Positions 26,137 through 37,072 of a stretch of 64,000 bases of DNA are shown here, one piece after another. Numbering within the stretch: the stretch's first letter is position 1; each line of letters starts with the position of its first letter. Origin of the DNA: Mogibacterium sp. (lineage in GTDB: Bacteria; Bacillota; Clostridia; Peptostreptococcales; Anaerovoracaceae); assembly GCA_017433975.1 (NCBI GenBank), contig JAFRGD010000012.1:62001-126000 (forward strand). The letters run 5' to 3'. The position numbers were made by a program, and so were the translations under genes. The notes under the pieces were generated by a model. The model saw only the letters and a program-made list of their open reading frames with translations. It was not told where the DNA came from and did not search any database.

Positions 26137-27219
26137 ATGAAAATCACCAAAATCAAACTGAATGACTTTCGCAATTATGAGACTCTGGAGCTGTCGTTTG
26201 ACAGCTCTAGAAATATTTTCATCGGAGAAAACGCCCAGGGAAAGACGAATCTGCTGGAAGCGGTCTATTTGTGCGCCTTTGCGCGGTCGTTCCGCACCAA
26301 TAACGCTGCGGAAATGGTCCGCTTTGGCTGCGAAAGAGCAAATGTGACGGCCTGGATTGAAAGCGAAGAAATCAATAAAGAACTCAGTGTGACGATCAAT
26401 CGCTCTGGCAAAAAGATGATTAAGAAGGACAAAAAAGTCCTCCGTCGGACGACGGATCTATTGAGCAATCTGGTCGTCGTCATTTTTTCGCCGGAAGACC
26501 TAAGGATTATTAAGGACAGCCCGGACAAGCGCCGGTATTTTATCGACCGGGAGATCAGCCAGCTCCGGCCACGGTATCACGAGTGCCTCCGCAACTATAA
26601 CGAGGCGCTCCGCCAGAAAAACGCGATTTTAAAGGAAAAAAAGGATAATATCGACGAATACATGCTCGATGTGTACGACGAGCAGCTCGCGAAGTACGGT
26701 GAGGAGATCATTTCGTACCGGAAAAAGTTCATCGAGGACCTTTCCGGCAAGGCAAACGAGATTCAGCAGGGGATTTCGGGCGGAAAAGAAGAGCTAGTGA
26801 TCCGGTATAAGATGTCGTCGGACAGTACGGATTTGGCGGATAACATCCGCGAGAGCCGCGACCGCGACATGTATTTCGGGTATTCATCAGTCGGGCCGCA
26901 CCGCGACGATCTCGACTTCTATATCAAAGGAAAGGATGCGAAAAAGTACGGTTCCCAAGGGCAGCAGCGTACCGTCGCGCTGGCATTGAAGCTCGCGGAA
27001 ATCTGGATTGCGCGGGAAGCGACCGGCGAAAGTCCTGTTTTATTGCTCGACGACGTGTTGTCGGAGCTCGACGAGGGACGGCAGAATTATCTGCTGCAGG
27101 AAATCGAAGATGTGCAGATTTTGATCACCACGACAGAGCTCAAAAATAAATTTTTAGAAAAATTTTCAAATACCAGTATTTTCAACGTTTCTGAGGGGTT
27201 CATCGAAAAAAAAGGCTAA
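26137..27219 (+). CDS. recF: DNA replication and repair protein RecF
   Basis: RecF is an SMC-like ATPase that loads RecA at gaps. The 360 residues include Walker A (FIGENAQGKTNLLEAVYL), the ABC signature-like KYGSQGQQRTVALALKLAE and Walker B (SPVLLLDDVLSELDEGRQNYLL). The start ATG is 3 bp after dnaN, so translation is coupled. No short S4-like gene (yaaA) is visible between dnaN and recF. Confidence 0.96.
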   Translation: MKITKIKLNDFRNYETLELSFDSSRNIFIGENAQGKTNLLEAVYLCAFARSFRTNNAAEMVRFGCERANVTAWIESEEINKELSVTINRSGKKMIKKDKKVLRRTTDLLSNLVVVIFSPEDLRIIKDSPDKRRYFIDREISQLRPRYHECLRNYNEALRQKNAILKEKKDNIDEYMLDVYDEQLAKYGEEIISYRKKFIEDLSGKANEIQQGISGGKEELVIRYKMSSDSTDLADNIRESRDRDMYFGYSSVGPHRDDLDFYIKGKDAKKYGSQGQQRTVALALKLAEIWIAREATGESPVLLLDDVLSELDEGRQNYLLQEIEDVQILITTTELKNKFLEKFSNTSIFNVSEGFIEKKG

Positions 27220-27271
27220 ATTTTGACGAATAAAGGGTGTTTTTGAAAAAAACTAGATATTGTGGCACCTA

Positions 27272-29313
<2,042 letters not shown>

Positions 29314-29318
29314 TGACA

Positions 29319-29474
29319 GTGAAGGCGGCTCCGTACACCTGTTTCAGTGTACGGCTCTCGCCTCGTTCCGGCGACGCAGCGGTTCTAAGCTCAGCCATCG
29401 CCAGCGGGCTCGGCTATCGCTAAGAACCGGCTGCCGGAAAGCCACTGAAAAAAGGCGCACACAACCGCCTTTAC
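29319..29474. repeat. Structured inverted-repeat element, copy 1 (gyrB-gyrA gap)
   Basis: Nested complementary arms can fold nearly the whole 156 bp: 29319-29328 with 29465-29474 (10 bp), 29342-29349 with 29443-29450 (TTTCAGTG/CACTGAAA), 29366-29372 with 29433-29439 (TTCCGGC/GCCGGAA) and 29381-29386 with 29423-29428 (GGTTCT/AGAACC). Two blocks, 29349-29393 and 29416-29439, match the reverse complement of the copy at 44261-44419 at 43 of 45 and 23 of 24 bases. I recognise no known family. Confidence 0.85.
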
Positions 29475-29513
29475 AGATCAATAGCCAGTTAAAGCAACAA
29501 ATAAGGAGCAGAA

Positions 29514-32042
29514 ATGGCAGACAACATTATAGATGAAAGCAAAATCATAGAGCACGAGCTGTACGACGAGATGAAAAACTCGTACATCGATTACGCGATG
29601 AGCGTCATCGTCGGCCGTGCGCTGCCGGACGTCCGCGACGGCCTCAAGCCGGTTCACCGCCGGATTCTCTACGGAATGAGCGAGCTCGGCACGACGCCGG
29701 ACAAGCCGCACAAGAAATCCGCGCGTATCGTCGGCGAGGTCATGGGTAAATATCACCCGCACGGCGACAGTTCCATCTACGACGCGATGGTCAAGATGGC
29801 GCAGGACTTCTCCACGCGCTACCCGCTCGTCGACGGGCACGGGAACTTCGGCTCGGTCGACGGCGACGGCGCCGCGGCGATGCGTTACACCGAGGCGAGG
29901 ATGTCCCCGTTCTCGCTGCAGATGGTCCGCGACCTCGAGAAGGACACCGTCGACTTCATGGACAACTTCGACGGCGAGGAAAAGGAACCGGTGGTTCTGC
30001 CGTCCCGCGTACCAAACCTTTTGATCAACGGATCGAACGGTATCGCGGTCGGCATGGCGACGTCCATCCCGCCGCACAACCTCGGCGAAGTCATCGACGC
30101 CTGCGTCACCATGATCGACAAGGACGACTGCACCGTCGAAGACCTCATCCAGTGCGTCAAGGCGCCGGACTTCCCGACCGGAGCGATCATCCTCGGCCGG
30201 GAGGGCGTCCACGAGGCGTACCGCACCGGCAACGGTAAGGTCAACGTCCGGTCAAAGTGCGAGATCGAGGAGTCGTCCAAAGGCCGGGTCCGGATCGTCG
30301 TAACGGAGATCCCTTTCCAGGTCAACAAAGCGCGGCTGATCGAATCCATCGCCGACCTGGTCAAGAATAAGAAGATCGACGGGATTGCGGCGATCCGCGA
30401 CGAGTCGAACCGCGAGGGCATGCGGATCGTCATCGAGCTCAAGAAGGACGGCAACCCGAACGTCATCCTGAACCGCTTATATAAACATACGCAACTCCAG
30501 ACGAGCATCAGCATGATCATGCTGGCGCTGGTGAACGGCGAGCCGAAGATCCTCAACCTGTATCAGATCCTCGACGAGTACCTCAAACACCAGAAGGAAG
30601 TCGTCACGCGGCGCACCCGCTACGACCTCGCCAAGGCAGAGGCCAGGGCGCACATTTTGGAGGGTCTCATCATCGCGCTGGACAACATCGACGAGGTCAT
30701 CCGCGTCATCCGGTCGAGCTACAACGACGCCAAGGAGAAATTAATGATCCGCTTCGGGTTGACCGAAGTCCAGGCGCAGGCGATCCTCGACATGCGGCTC
30801 GCGAGATTGCAGGGCCTCGAGCGCGAGAAAATCGAGAACGAGCTCGCCGAGCTTAAACGGCGCATCGCGTACTACAAGGAAATCCTCGCGGACGAGCGCA
30901 AACTGATGGGCGTCATCAAGAACGAGCTCCTCGAAATCAAGAACAAGTGGGGCGACAAGCGCCGGACCAAGATTTCTTCGGACGATGGAACGCTCGATGA
31001 AGAGGCTTTGATCGAGGAGGGCACGGTCGCCGTGACCATGACGCACCTCGGCTACATCAAGCGCGTACCGGAGGACACCTACAAGGCGCAGCGGCGTGGC
31101 GGCAAAGGCATCGTCGGCCTGACGACCCGCGACACGGACTTCGTCCGCGACCTCCTGATCACGTCGACGCACGACTACCTCATGTTCTTTACCGACATGG
31201 GCAAAGTCTACAAAATCAAGGCGTACGAGATTCCGGAGGCGTCCCGGACGGCCAAGGGCACGCCGGTCATCAACTTCCTCAACCTCGACCAGGGCGAGCG
31301 TGTCACAGCGGTCATCCCGGTCAAGGACTTCGACAGCGAGGACTACCTCGTCATGATCACCAAGCAGGGCACGATCAAAAAGACGTCCCTGTCCGAGTTC
31401 GGGACCAACCGCAAGACCGGCTTGATCGCGCTGACGCTCAAGGACGGCGACAAGTTGATTGCGGTCGCGCAGTCCAGCGGTGAGGAAAAGATCGTCGTCG
31501 TCACCAAGAAGGGTCAGGCCATCGCCTTCAACGAGAACGACGTCCGCGCGATGGGACGGAGCGCCGGCGGTGTCCGGGCAATCATGCTCGACAAGGACGA
31601 CGAGGTCGTCTCCATGGAGCTCGACAGCGACGGCTCGCGGACCATGCTTGTCATGACCGAGCAGGGCTACGGCAAGCGGACCCCGCTCTCCGAATACCGG
31701 CTGCAGTCCAGAGGCGGCAAGGGCGTCGCGACCTACGACAAGACCAAGTTCAACAAGACGGGCGTACTGGTCGGCGCGACGCTGGTGACCAAGGACGACG
31801 AGATCATGCTCATCAACTCCAACGGCGTCATCATCCGCATCCGGGCCAAGGAAGTCTCCCAGTCCGGCCGCTCGACGCAGGGTGTCAAGATCATGAAGGT
31901 CGAGAAGGGCGACAAGATCGTTTCGTTCGCCAAGGTCGCCGACGACGAGGCTACGGCAAAGAAGCCGACGTCCCGCAAGACCAAAAAGAAAGCGGACAGC
32001 CAGATGACGATCGCAGACGTCCCGGACGACGAAAACGAATAA
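29514..32042 (+). CDS. gyrA: DNA gyrase subunit A
   Basis: The breakage-reunion subunit, 842 residues. It has the quinolone-resistance region with [20 protein letters not shown] and the active-site Tyr in [15 protein letters not shown], and C-terminal beta-pinwheel repeats including the GyrA box (QRRGGKG). Ser at the usual resistance position (HGDSSIYD) is the sensitive-type residue. ATG 29514 follows AAGGAG. A terminator follows at 32051. Confidence 0.97.
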   Translation: MADNIIDESKIIEHELYDEMKNSYIDYAMSVIVGRALPDVRDGLKPVHRRILYGMSELGTTPDKPHKKSARIVGEVMGKYHPHGDSSIYDAMVKMAQDFSTRYPLVDGHGNFGSVDGDGAAAMRYTEARMSPFSLQMVRDLEKDTVDFMDNFDGEEKEPVVLPSRVPNLLINGSNGIAVGMATSIPPHNLGEVIDACVTMIDKDDCTVEDLIQCVKAPDFPTGAIILGREGVHEAYRTGNGKVNVRSKCEIEESSKGRVRIVVTEIPFQVNKARLIESIADLVKNKKIDGIAAIRDESNREGMRIVIELKKDGNPNVILNRLYKHTQLQTSISMIMLALVNGEPKILNLYQILDEYLKHQKEVVTRRTRYDLAKAEARAHILEGLIIALDNIDEVIRVIRSSYNDAKEKLMIRFGLTEVQAQAILDMRLARLQGLEREKIENELAELKRRIAYYKEILADERKLMGVIKNELLEIKNKWGDKRRTKISSDDGTLDEEALIEEGTVAVTMTHLGYIKRVPEDTYKAQRRGGKGIVGLTTRDTDFVRDLLITSTHDYLMFFTDMGKVYKIKAYEIPEASRTAKGTPVINFLNLDQGERVTAVIPVKDFDSEDYLVMITKQGTIKKTSLSEFGTNRKTGLIALTLKDGDKLIAVAQSSGEEKIVVVTKKGQAIAFNENDVRAMGRSAGGVRAIMLDKDDEVVSMELDSDGSRTMLVMTEQGYGKRTPLSEYRLQSRGGKGVATYDKTKFNKTGVLVGATLVTKDDEIMLINSNGVIIRIRAKEVSQSGRSTQGVKIMKVEKGDKIVSFAKVADDEATAKKPTSRKTKKKADSQMTIADVPDDENE

Positions 32043-32050
32043 TCCGCAGG

Positions 32051-32078
32051 GCCGGCATCGATTCTGGTGCCGGCTTTT
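32051..32078 (+). terminator. Terminator after gyrA
   Basis: GCCGGCATC pairs with GGTGCCGGC (one T-G pair) around a short loop, followed by TTTT. Confidence 0.75.
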
Positions 32079-32141
32079 CCACAGGTGAAAGAGGTGAAAA
32101 AGGGACGGTTCCCGAGTTCATTTTTTTAAGGAGGTAGAGAC

Positions 32142-32723
32142 ATGTTAAAGGACCTGATCAAAGCGAACCGCAGCTGCCGCGGGTACGACCGCTCCCGCCG
32201 GGTCACCAAAAAGGAGTTGACCGAAATGGTGGACTGCGCGCGGCTTTCCGCCGCCGGCATCAATCTCCAGGTGCTGAAATACTACATCACGAACGACCGC
32301 GAGGAGGCGGCCAAGTTGAACGAGCTGACCAAGCTCGGCGCGATGCTGCCGGAGCTCAAGCTGCCGTTCAAGGGCGAAGAACCGCCGGCTTACATCCTGA
32401 TCTGCCAGGACCTCGACATCAGCGACAAAGAAGACCACTTCCTGATGGATGTCGGCATCGCGGCGCAGTCGATTACACTTGCCGCGACCGAAATGGGTCT
32501 CGCGGCCTGTATGATCGGGAACTATTCACAGGTCAAGGTCCACGAGGCGATGGGCCTCGCGCCGAACCTCCGCGTCAAGCTGATCATCGCCGTCGGTAAG
32601 TCCGCCGAGACCGCCAAGATCGTCCGCGTCCCGGCGAGCGGCTTGACCGCGTACTACCGGAACGACAAGGGCGAGCACTGCGTCCCGAAGCGCAGCCTCA
32701 AGGACGTACTGATCACGAAATAG
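32142..32723 (+). CDS. Nitroreductase-family flavoprotein
   Basis: A 193-residue FMN-dependent NAD(P)H oxidoreductase-like protein. It shows the N-terminal LIKANRSCRGYDRSRRV, in place of the usual R-S-x-R phosphate-binding segment, and the helix ITLAATEMGLAACMIGNYSQ. The central lid is partly replaced, so the substrate is open. ATG 32142 follows AAGGAGG. It stands alone between gyrA and the zinc-ribbon gene. Confidence 0.82.
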   Translation: MLKDLIKANRSCRGYDRSRRVTKKELTEMVDCARLSAAGINLQVLKYYITNDREEAAKLNELTKLGAMLPELKLPFKGEEPPAYILICQDLDISDKEDHFLMDVGIAAQSITLAATEMGLAACMIGNYSQVKVHEAMGLAPNLRVKLIIAVGKSAETAKIVRVPASGLTAYYRNDKGEHCVPKRSLKDVLITK

Positions 32724-32915
32724 CGCCCGCGGTGCGGCGCTTCCGCGTACCATACAACGCTCGTGGGACGGAGTGCCGCTCAAGGATATAACTGTGCGTT
32801 CTACGGCGGTTTAAAGAAAGCAGAATTCGCATCTGCTATATTGTAGACAGAAAGAAAGAGAAAAGAAGTCCAGACGGAACTGGACCTTACGGACAGAAAG
32901 AGAAAGAGGTGCGAG

Positions 32916-33566
32916 ATGTTTTGTTACAGATGCGGACATGAAATAGATGACGACAGCAGGTTTTGCCCGATGTGCGGTGCGCCGCTGGAAAGGGATCCGG
33001 GAAATAGCAGGCAGTCGCCGGACAGCTGGTATGAGGAGACGCGGCCGATTACAGGCAGTCGGCCCGTCGAACGCGGTTGGTCCGAAGCAGCCGGCCCGGT
33101 GAACACCGCCGCGAGTGCCGCTGGGAGCGCGGTCGGGGGCACTGCCGGAAGCCCCGCCGTCAGCGGTTCCAAGAAACGGTGGATTCCGATTGTGGCAATC
33201 CTGGCCGTACTGGTCGGCGGTTTCCTGATTTTCAATCTCCTGCGCGATCCAGTCATTGGAACATGGAAAGCCACAGAACGGCAGTATTACGGGGAAACAT
33301 ATGAAATCAATGAAGATTTCGGTATGAGCAGCTTAACGGTGTCGTTCAACAAAGACCACACATTTTCACTGGACGCTTATTACAGTGACTCGGACCCGTC
33401 CGTCTCGTATCGTGGTTCCTGGGAAAAAACCGCGAAGGGAGAGTACAGAGTCACCGTCTATGATGAGGGTGATGTGATTTACCTCGACGCGTCGCTTCAG
33501 GGCAAAACGCTCTCGATTGCAGAGGAAGACTACGAAGAAGAAATCATCATTTTCAAGAAGAAATGA
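32916..33566 (+). CDS. Zinc-ribbon membrane protein with a lipocalin-like extracellular domain
   Basis: A 216-residue bitopic protein. The N-terminus is a C4 zinc ribbon (Cys3, 6, 17, 20 in CYRC...CPMC), followed by a Ser/Gly/Ala linker, one membrane helix (about 90-109) and an outer domain beginning DPVIGTWKAT, which resembles small lipocalin-like domains common after such ribbons in Clostridia. The ribbon faces the cytoplasm if topology is standard. ATG 32916 lies 4 bases after an AGAGGTGCGAG sequence. The function is unknown. Confidence 0.78.
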   Translation: MFCYRCGHEIDDDSRFCPMCGAPLERDPGNSRQSPDSWYEETRPITGSRPVERGWSEAAGPVNTAASAAGSAVGGTAGSPAVSGSKKRWIPIVAILAVLVGGFLIFNLLRDPVIGTWKATERQYYGETYEINEDFGMSSLTVSFNKDHTFSLDAYYSDSDPSVSYRGSWEKTAKGEYRVTVYDEGDVIYLDASLQGKTLSIAEEDYEEEIIIFKKK

Positions 33567-33585
33567 TTTATGGAAGCGAAAATGA

Positions 33586-33614
33586 TTGATTTTATATCAC
33601 TGTGGTGATATGAT
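33586..33614 (+). promoter_or_regulatory. Promoter with an operator-like palindrome between -35 and -10
   Basis: TTGATT, 17-bp spacer, TATGAT. The inverted repeat ATATCAC-TGTG-GTGATAT (33594-33611) fills most of the spacer and overlaps the -10. Binding there would block RNA polymerase. The gene 22 bp downstream encodes an XRE helix-turn-helix, so autoregulation is likely. Confidence 0.65.
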
Positions 33615-33636
33615 TGCCCTGTAAAAGGGGTGAATC

Positions 33637-34884
33637 ATGGCCACGCAACTGGACTTATATCACGGGTCGCCGGAGGTGATCCTCCGGCTGCAATACGACC
33701 TCGGACGCAGACACAACGAGTTTGGTCCGGGGTTTTATTGTACCGAAAATGAGTCCATGGCGCGGGAATGGGCCTGCTCGTCGGTGGACGACGGCTTCGT
33801 CAACCATTACCAGCTGGACCTGGACGGGCTGCGGGTGCTGGATCTGAACAATGGAAAGGATTCGCTGCTGAACTGGTTGGCGGTCGCAGTCGCGCACCGG
33901 CTGCTTCTCGTCAAGACCCCGGCTGCGGCCCGCATGAAACGGTATCTGGTGGAGCAGTATTCGATCGATTTGGAGGCCTATGACGTTGTGATCGGATACC
34001 ACGCGGACGATGCCAGCTTTGGCTTTGTGGAGGCGTTCCTGGACGGAGACATCACAGAGGAGAAGTTGTCGCGCGCGATGGGGCTCGGGAAATCGCGGAG
34101 AAAGGCCGCAAAGTCGAACGAGCAGGTCGTTTTGAAGTCGCAGCGGGCGGTTGACCGGCTCCGCTTCATCGACTTCAATACCGCAGAGCGCGACAGGTAC
34201 TACCTGGCCCGGAAGGCGCGGAACGACGCGGTGGTGCACGCGACCCGCGAATTGTATCGCAGCAAGGCGATGGAGCGCGTTGGAGACGCGTTCGACTTCG
34301 CGGTCAATGAGCTCGGAATGTCAGGCGCGGACTTCGCGGGGCTTTTCGTGAACAGCCGGCTTTGTAGAAGGCTGGAAAACGCCGAACCGCGGTATCTGTT
34401 CGGAAAGAGCGGTGTCGAGTTCGCGCTGGAGGTCGTCGCGGAGACGACTGGCCGGGTTGTGGAGCGGACGCCGGCGGAGCGATATGACAGAAGCCCGGAG
34501 TACTGGTGCGGCGCGGCCGTCGCATACTATCAATGGCAGACGGGCATTTCTTACAAAGAGATCTTCCGGGTCGCGGAGTACGACGAGATCCGCCGGATGT
34601 ACGAGGTACTGCACGAGTCCGAAGTCAGCAGGTTCGCGGACGCGATGGAGCAGCGGCGGCGGTTGCGTCGGTGGGAGACGAACCTCAAGCGAATCCGCAG
34701 CGCCGCGAGACTTTCGCAGAGCGGCCTCGCGGAGGCGAGCGGCGTGTCGCTTCGGTCCATCCAGATGTACGAACAGCGGAACAAGGACATCAACAAAGCG
34801 CAGGCGGCGACGGTCCGGCAGCTGGCGCGGGCGCTCGGCTGCCAGATGGCGGACCTGCTGGAGCCGGAACCGGAGGACAGATAA
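33637..34884 (+). CDS. Three-domain fusion: DUF3990 (ADP-ribosyltransferase-like), DUF3791-like region and XRE DNA-binding domain
   Basis: A 415-residue protein. Residues 1-200 match DUF3990: LYHGS (His9), FGPGFYCT (Tyr34), and NEQVVLKS (Glu162) as candidates for the H-Y-E triad of the ADP-ribosyltransferase fold. Residues about 213-270 resemble DUF3791 (FAVNELGMSGADFAGLF). Residues about 287-340 (EYWCGAAVAYYQWQTG...VLHESE) and the XRE domain (345-408, LSQSGLAEASGVSLRSIQMYEQ) resemble separate regulators that often accompany DUF3990 genes. ATG 33637 follows AAAAGGGG. A toxin-antitoxin-like role is inferred; catalysis is unproven. Confidence 0.75.
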   Translation: MATQLDLYHGSPEVILRLQYDLGRRHNEFGPGFYCTENESMAREWACSSVDDGFVNHYQLDLDGLRVLDLNNGKDSLLNWLAVAVAHRLLLVKTPAAARMKRYLVEQYSIDLEAYDVVIGYHADDASFGFVEAFLDGDITEEKLSRAMGLGKSRRKAAKSNEQVVLKSQRAVDRLRFIDFNTAERDRYYLARKARNDAVVHATRELYRSKAMERVGDAFDFAVNELGMSGADFAGLFVNSRLCRRLENAEPRYLFGKSGVEFALEVVAETTGRVVERTPAERYDRSPEYWCGAAVAYYQWQTGISYKEIFRVAEYDEIRRMYEVLHESEVSRFADAMEQRRRLRRWETNLKRIRSAARLSQSGLAEASGVSLRSIQMYEQRNKDINKAQAATVRQLARALGCQMADLLEPEPEDR

Positions 34885-34911
34885 CAGGCCTTCGATAAAC
34901 GAATAGGAAAG

Positions 34912-34952
34912 AAAAGCCCAGGCATCAGCGGAAACCGATGGCTGGGCTTTTT
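34912..34952. terminator. Bidirectional terminator
   Basis: AAAGCCCAG pairs with CTGGGCTTT, then a G-G mismatch and CATC/GATG. It is flanked by T runs on both strands, between the DUF3990 fusion and the convergent small Cys-motif gene. Confidence 0.85.
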
Positions 34953-35014
34953 GTCTTTTTTCGAGCTTTTTTATCCCTTTTGTTGCGGGGCAGATTTCCT
35001 TTTGGACCGCAACC

Positions 35015-35359
35015 TTATTTCAGCAGCTCATCCCGCATGTTGTAGATCTCTTTGCCGAGCTGGCAGGCCGGGCACAGGCAGTGGGTCTCGCCGTTGGCCT
35101 TGGCCGCTTCGAACGAAGCGATCATGCCGTCCACTTTGTCGCTGAAGATCCCTCTGGCGGCGTCGGACTTGAAGAACCCGAGCGACTCATCGATCGAGTT
35201 GACGTTCTCGTCGAGGGAGCGGAGCAGCGCCTCGGCGGCCGGTTTTTCGTCTACCGTGCCGATGACGTCGAGATAATTGCTCGCTGCCAGCCTAAGCGCG
35301 TCGTTTGCCGTCGGAGCATCGATCAGCGCCTTGATTTTTTCAATAACTTGCTCTTTCAT
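35015..35359 (-). CDS. Small protein with a C-terminal CxCPxC motif, function unknown
   Basis: A 114-residue helical, acidic protein ending with CLCPACQLGKEIYNMRDELL (Cys94, 96, 99). It resembles short clostridial proteins sometimes labelled Hsp90 without good reason. The Cys cluster suggests metal or redox binding. ATG 35359 follows CAGGAGG. The 28-bp motif shared with 19069-19096 lies 24 bp upstream. Confidence 0.7.
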   Translation of the reverse strand: MKEQVIEKIKALIDAPTANDALRLAASNYLDVIGTVDEKPAAEALLRSLDENVNSIDESLGFFKSDAARGIFSDKVDGMIASFEAAKANGETHCLCPACQLGKEIYNMRDELLK

Positions 35360-35382
35360 AATCTGTACCTCCTGAAAATCAA

Positions 35383-35410
35383 AAATCGTTTATTTTGAAA
35401 ATATACAATT
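35383..35410 (-). repeat. Shared 28-bp intergenic motif, copy 2
   Basis: Minus-strand sequence begins AATTGT and ends CAAAATAAACGATTT, near-identical to 19069-19096. It is downstream of the CDF transporter and upstream of the small Cys-motif gene. Confidence 0.5.
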
Positions 35411-35417
35411 GACCGAT

Positions 35418-36305
35418 TTATGTTGTTTTTTGCGACTTCGCCGGGTTGACGTGAATCATGATGTGCTTGATTTCGTGGAACCGCTGCTCCACCTGCTCGT
35501 GAACGCGCTCCGCGATGTCGTGCCCCTCGATGACCGTCTTCTGCCCGTCCACCGCGATCTCCAGATCGATGTACACTTTGTTCCCGAAGCGGCGGCTCTG
35601 GACCGCGTCGATACCATCCACACCGTCGAGCCCTGTGATGAAGTCGCACAGGGTCTTTTCGTATTCCGGGCCGCAGGACTCGTCCATCATGTTTTGAATG
35701 GCGTCTTTGAGGATGTCGTAGGACACCTTAAGAATAAAGAAGCAAATGATGACGCTCGCCACGGAGTCCATCACGTGGAAGCCGAGCATCGATCCGCCGA
35801 TTCCGATCAGGGAGCCGATAGACGAGAGCGCATCGGACCGGTGGTGCCACGCGTCCGCCATGAAAGCGGGCGAGTTGAGGATTTTGGCGTAGTGCCGGGT
35901 GTACCAGTACATGCCTTCCTTGGTGGCGATGGAGACGACCGCTGCGACCAGCGCAATGACGCCCGGGGTGGCCAGCGTTTCGTAATGGCCGGAGAGGATG
36001 ACCGAGAGGCCGGCTTTGCCCACGCCGAGGCCGGTAATCAGCAGGATCAGCCCGAGAATGATCGACGCGACGCACTCCACGCGCTCGTGGCCGTACGGGT
36101 GCTGCTCGTCCGCGGGGCGCTTCGCCAGGACCGCGCCGAGGAAGGCGATCAGGGTCGCGAAGACGTCCGACAGCGAATGAACCGCGTCGGAAACCATGGC
36201 GCTGGACTTGCCGTAGATGCCGGCAAACAGTTTAAACGCCGTGAGAACGATATTTCCCGAGATGCCGACGGCGGTGATCCGCCGGATGATTGTCTTTTCT
36301 TCCAA
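35418..36305 (-). CDS. Cation diffusion facilitator (CDF) metal efflux transporter
   Basis: A 295-residue divalent-metal/proton antiporter with about six membrane helices and a cytoplasmic C-terminal domain. Metal-site motifs SDAVHSLSD (helix 2) and ADAWHHRSDALSS (helix 5) are present. The C-terminal domain has HDIAERVHEQVEQRF and IMIHVNP. The start is TTG 36305 after AAAGG; no better in-frame ATG precedes the first helix. It lies 14 bp after the GDPD gene and is likely co-transcribed. Zn, Fe or Mn specificity cannot be set by eye. Confidence 0.88.
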   Translation of the reverse strand: MEEKTIIRRITAVGISGNIVLTAFKLFAGIYGKSSAMVSDAVHSLSDVFATLIAFLGAVLAKRPADEQHPYGHERVECVASIILGLILLITGLGVGKAGLSVILSGHYETLATPGVIALVAAVVSIATKEGMYWYTRHYAKILNSPAFMADAWHHRSDALSSIGSLIGIGGSMLGFHVMDSVASVIICFFILKVSYDILKDAIQNMMDESCGPEYEKTLCDFITGLDGVDGIDAVQSRRFGNKVYIDLEIAVDGQKTVIEGHDIAERVHEQVEQRFHEIKHIMIHVNPAKSQKTT

Positions 36306-36319
36306 GTTGCGTTACCTTT

Positions 36320-37072
36320 CTAAACCCGCGCGCAGTAGCGCTCCGGGACGTTGGTGAAGAGGTCCGTGACGCCCTGCCGCTCGAGGGCTGCGATGTCGAG
36401 CGCGTCGAACGGGGTCTGGTCCGGGTAGAGGTACTCGGTCGGGGGCTCGCTCCAGACGCGGACCGGGACGGTGCCCGGGTTCAGCGCCTGCTGGTAGTCG
36501 GCCAGGCCCGGGTGGATGGCCGAAGCGCCTGTGAGGCGCGTCAGCAGGACGCAGGTCTTCATTTTGTCCGCGAGGAAGCCGACCTCCGCCTCCGGTGCGG
36601 CGCGGCGGACGAGGACAACCGACTTCGGGTGGAACGACGAAAAGACCACGTTGTCCATCAGGCCGAAGTCCCGCACCATGCGGACCGCCGCCGGCTCGAT
36701 GCCGGGGTACAGGAATTTGCCGGTTTTGAGTTCGATGTTGATCCGAAGCCCGCGCTCCCGGCAGAACGGCCGAAGCAGGGTGAGGACTTCCCGGAGCGTC
36801 GGGATTCTGACCTCCGGCGTGGCCGGGAACAGGCCGGTCTGGCTTTTGATGCGAAGCGACTGCAGGCCGGTGAGGGTGTACACCCGGACTTCGCCGGTGC
36901 CCTCCGTGGTGCGGTCGACCCACTCGTCGTGGATCACGACGAGTTCTTTGTCTTTGGTAAAGTGGACGTCGAACTCGACGCCTGTGATATCGTACTGGCA
37001 GGCTTCACGAAAGGCCTGCAGGGTGTTTTCAGGAAAGCGGTAACTGCAGCCGCGGTGTGCCCAGATGTTCAT
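36320..37072 (-). CDS. Glycerophosphodiester phosphodiesterase
   Basis: A 250-residue cytoplasmic GDPD that splits glycerophosphodiesters to glycerol-3-phosphate and an alcohol. It has the catalytic pair in WAHRGCSYRFPENTLQAF and VEFDVHFTKDKELVVIHDE. ATG 37072 follows AGGAGGG and overlaps the U32 gene stop by 4 bp. No signal peptide. Confidence 0.9.
   Translation of the reverse strand: MNIWAHRGCSYRFPENTLQAFREACQYDITGVEFDVHFTKDKELVVIHDEWVDRTTEGTGEVRVYTLTGLQSLRIKSQTGLFPATPEVRIPTLREVLTLLRPFCRERGLRINIELKTGKFLYPGIEPAAVRMVRDFGLMDNVVFSSFHPKSVVLVRRAAPEAEVGFLADKMKTCVLLTRLTGASAIHPGLADYQQALNPGTVPVRVWSEPPTEYLYPDQTPFDALDIAALERQGVTDLFTNVPERYCARV

Noticed and set aside
29319-29474. Simple terminator of gyrB
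   Set aside because: No T run follows the stems, and the same structure recurs between uvrB and uvrA in the opposite orientation.
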